From the NCBI GenBank assembly GCA_026394935.1, contig JAPLZR010000032.1:1-5431 (forward strand): DNA of 5,431 bases. The letters are read 5' to 3'. The number at the start of each line of letters is the position of its first letter. The stretch's first letter is position 1. The position numbers and the translations under genes are program-made. A model generated the notes under the pieces. It did no database searches, had not been told where the DNA came from, and saw only the letters and a list, made by a program, of their open reading frames with translations. Positions 5,060 through 5,431 of this stretch are shown here, piece by piece. The stretch comes from Candidatus Woesearchaeota archaeon. Lineage in GTDB: Archaea > Nanobdellota > Nanobdellia > Woesearchaeales > ARS49.

Positions 5060-5205
5060 AAGGAAAAGTACTGGAAGTGAAAAACGGAAAGGCAACAGTA
5101 GAGTGCAGACACCAAAAAATCGAGGCAATAGCAAAAGACATCAAAGTCAAAAAAGGAGACAAAGTACTCATTCAGTTCGGCGTTGTGGTAGAGAAATTGA
5201 GTTAA
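5044..5205 (+). CDS. hypC: HypC/HupF-like small protein, 53 aa
   Basis: ATG at 5044 opens a 53-codon frame ending at TAA 5203-5205. The product begins MCLAVEGKVLEV, the signature start of HypC/HupF/HybG (MCLAxPxKVxxI), whose Cys2 binds the Fe(CN)2CO unit passed with HypD to [NiFe]-hydrogenase during maturation. The later KVKKGDKVLIQFG (34-46) matches the KVGDYVLVHAGFA barrel strand. It is shorter than usual HypC (about 70-90 residues): it stops at EKLS, without the C-terminal helix, and VHAGFAI is replaced by IQFGVVV, losing the family His. A second cysteine is at position 21. No hydrogenase or other hyp gene is visible. It overlaps the ACP-like gene by 16 bases, so it should be translated with the operon, and overlaps the opposing gene by 38 bases. 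Family membership is likely; a real hydrogenase role is uncertain. Confidence 0.78.
   Translation: MCLAVEGKVLEVKNGKATVECRHQKIEAIAKDIKVKKGDKVLIQFGVVVEKLS
5149..5154 (-). terminator. Possible oligo-T terminator of the minus-strand gene
   Basis: A run of six T on the minus strand (5154 to 5149) lies 13 bases beyond the TGA stop of the DUF6390-like gene, inside the HypC-like coding region. This is a plausible but weak archaeal terminator; the same bases encode Lys codons on the plus strand. Confidence 0.3.
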
Positions 5206-5431
5206 CAGCTTTTATGACTTTCTCAGTGTACTTCTGAAGATTATCGTATTGGTGCTGGTTAAGAATATGAACGCATTCGCCCCAGTGAACAGCAACCTTG
5301 TCGCCAATTTTTGGATTGATACCAACACCATATTTCACTGAGCGCTCCTTGTCCTCCAAAACATACCTGTCATCCTTGACATTAAGAACAGGACCTCTCA
5401 CAGTGGAAGGAGCAACAACTTCGCCCCAGGA
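5168..5431 (-). CDS. DUF6390-like protein, C-terminal part, with a HypC-like barrel motif
   Basis: The frame is open from the right edge to the TGA at 5170-5168: 87 residues of a protein starting outside the window. A GTG at 5401 is in frame, but SWGEVVAPST before it looks like real protein, so the window only holds the C-terminus. The pattern WGEV, GPVLNVKDD, KIGDKVAVHWGECVHILN (41-58), then a helix QYDNLQKYTEKVIKAVN (61-77) matches my memory of DUF6390, whose C-terminus reads roughly HWxxxCxxLTxxQxxxLxxYTxxHLxxxN. The GDKVAVHWG strand also resembles the GDYVLVHAG strand of HypC, so a related small barrel is likely (inference). DUF6390 genes are often found near hydrogenase accessory genes, as far as I recall. 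It is convergent with the HypC-like gene and overlaps it by 38 bases. The last dozen residues, which lie in the overlap, are probably poorly conserved. Confidence 0.62.
   Translation of the reverse strand, partial: SWGEVVAPSTVRGPVLNVKDDRYVLEDKERSVKYGVGINPKIGDKVAVHWGECVHILNQHQYDNLQKYTEKVIKAVNSISLPQRRTE

Noticed and set aside
5046..5237. A 63-codon plus-strand frame starting at GTG
   Set aside because: It overlaps the HypC-like gene in another phase, has a basic low-complexity product, and lacks any motif; the frame starting at 5044 carries the MCLA signature.

Overview
The window looks like a compact archaeal genome segment, most likely from a DPANN-type lineage (Woesearchaeota, Pacearchaeota or Diapherotrites-like). 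The evidence is the C-terminus of an archaeal-type ribosomal protein L10e/uL16, several ATTTAAAT-type TATA boxes placed about 30 or 42 bases before start codons, ribosome binding sites matching an archaeal anti-SD (GAGGTGAT, GGTGA), small single-domain proteins and overlapping genes. The lineage is an inference. No mobile element, CRISPR array, tRNA or rRNA was seen.

Layout. Bases 1-123 are the end of uL16. Bases 180-992 hold a soluble orphan protein and 1019-1843 a membrane-anchored, Pro/Thr-linker, Cys-rich surface protein; both appear to start from leaderless promoters. A 90-residue two-helix membrane protein (1917-2189) follows with a strong Shine-Dalgarno site. It converges on a two-gene minus-strand unit read from about 3435 to 2196: an unrecognised 141-residue protein and the NAD(P)HX-repair dehydratase NnrD.

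A divergent promoter region (3436-3531) drives a tight plus-strand operon to 5205. It encodes a membrane-tethered thioredoxin like the thioredoxin domain of bacterial VKOR fusions, a thioredoxin reductase-family flavoprotein, an acyl-carrier-protein-like protein with an intact DSL motif, and a 53-residue HypC/HupF-like protein. The starts overlap upstream stops (GTGA, ATGA, then 16 bases). Facing it and overlapping its tail by 38 bases is the minus-strand C-terminus of a protein resembling DUF6390, with a HypC-like barrel motif of its own.

How the genes may work together. The redox theme is consistent: NnrD repairs damaged NAD(P)H, the flavoprotein uses NAD(P)H, and the tethered thioredoxin probably handles disulfides outside the membrane, where the 12-cysteine surface protein would need them. 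Placing an ACP-like carrier and HypC-like proteins with these redox genes is the least expected part. Any shared pathway is inference from gene order alone.
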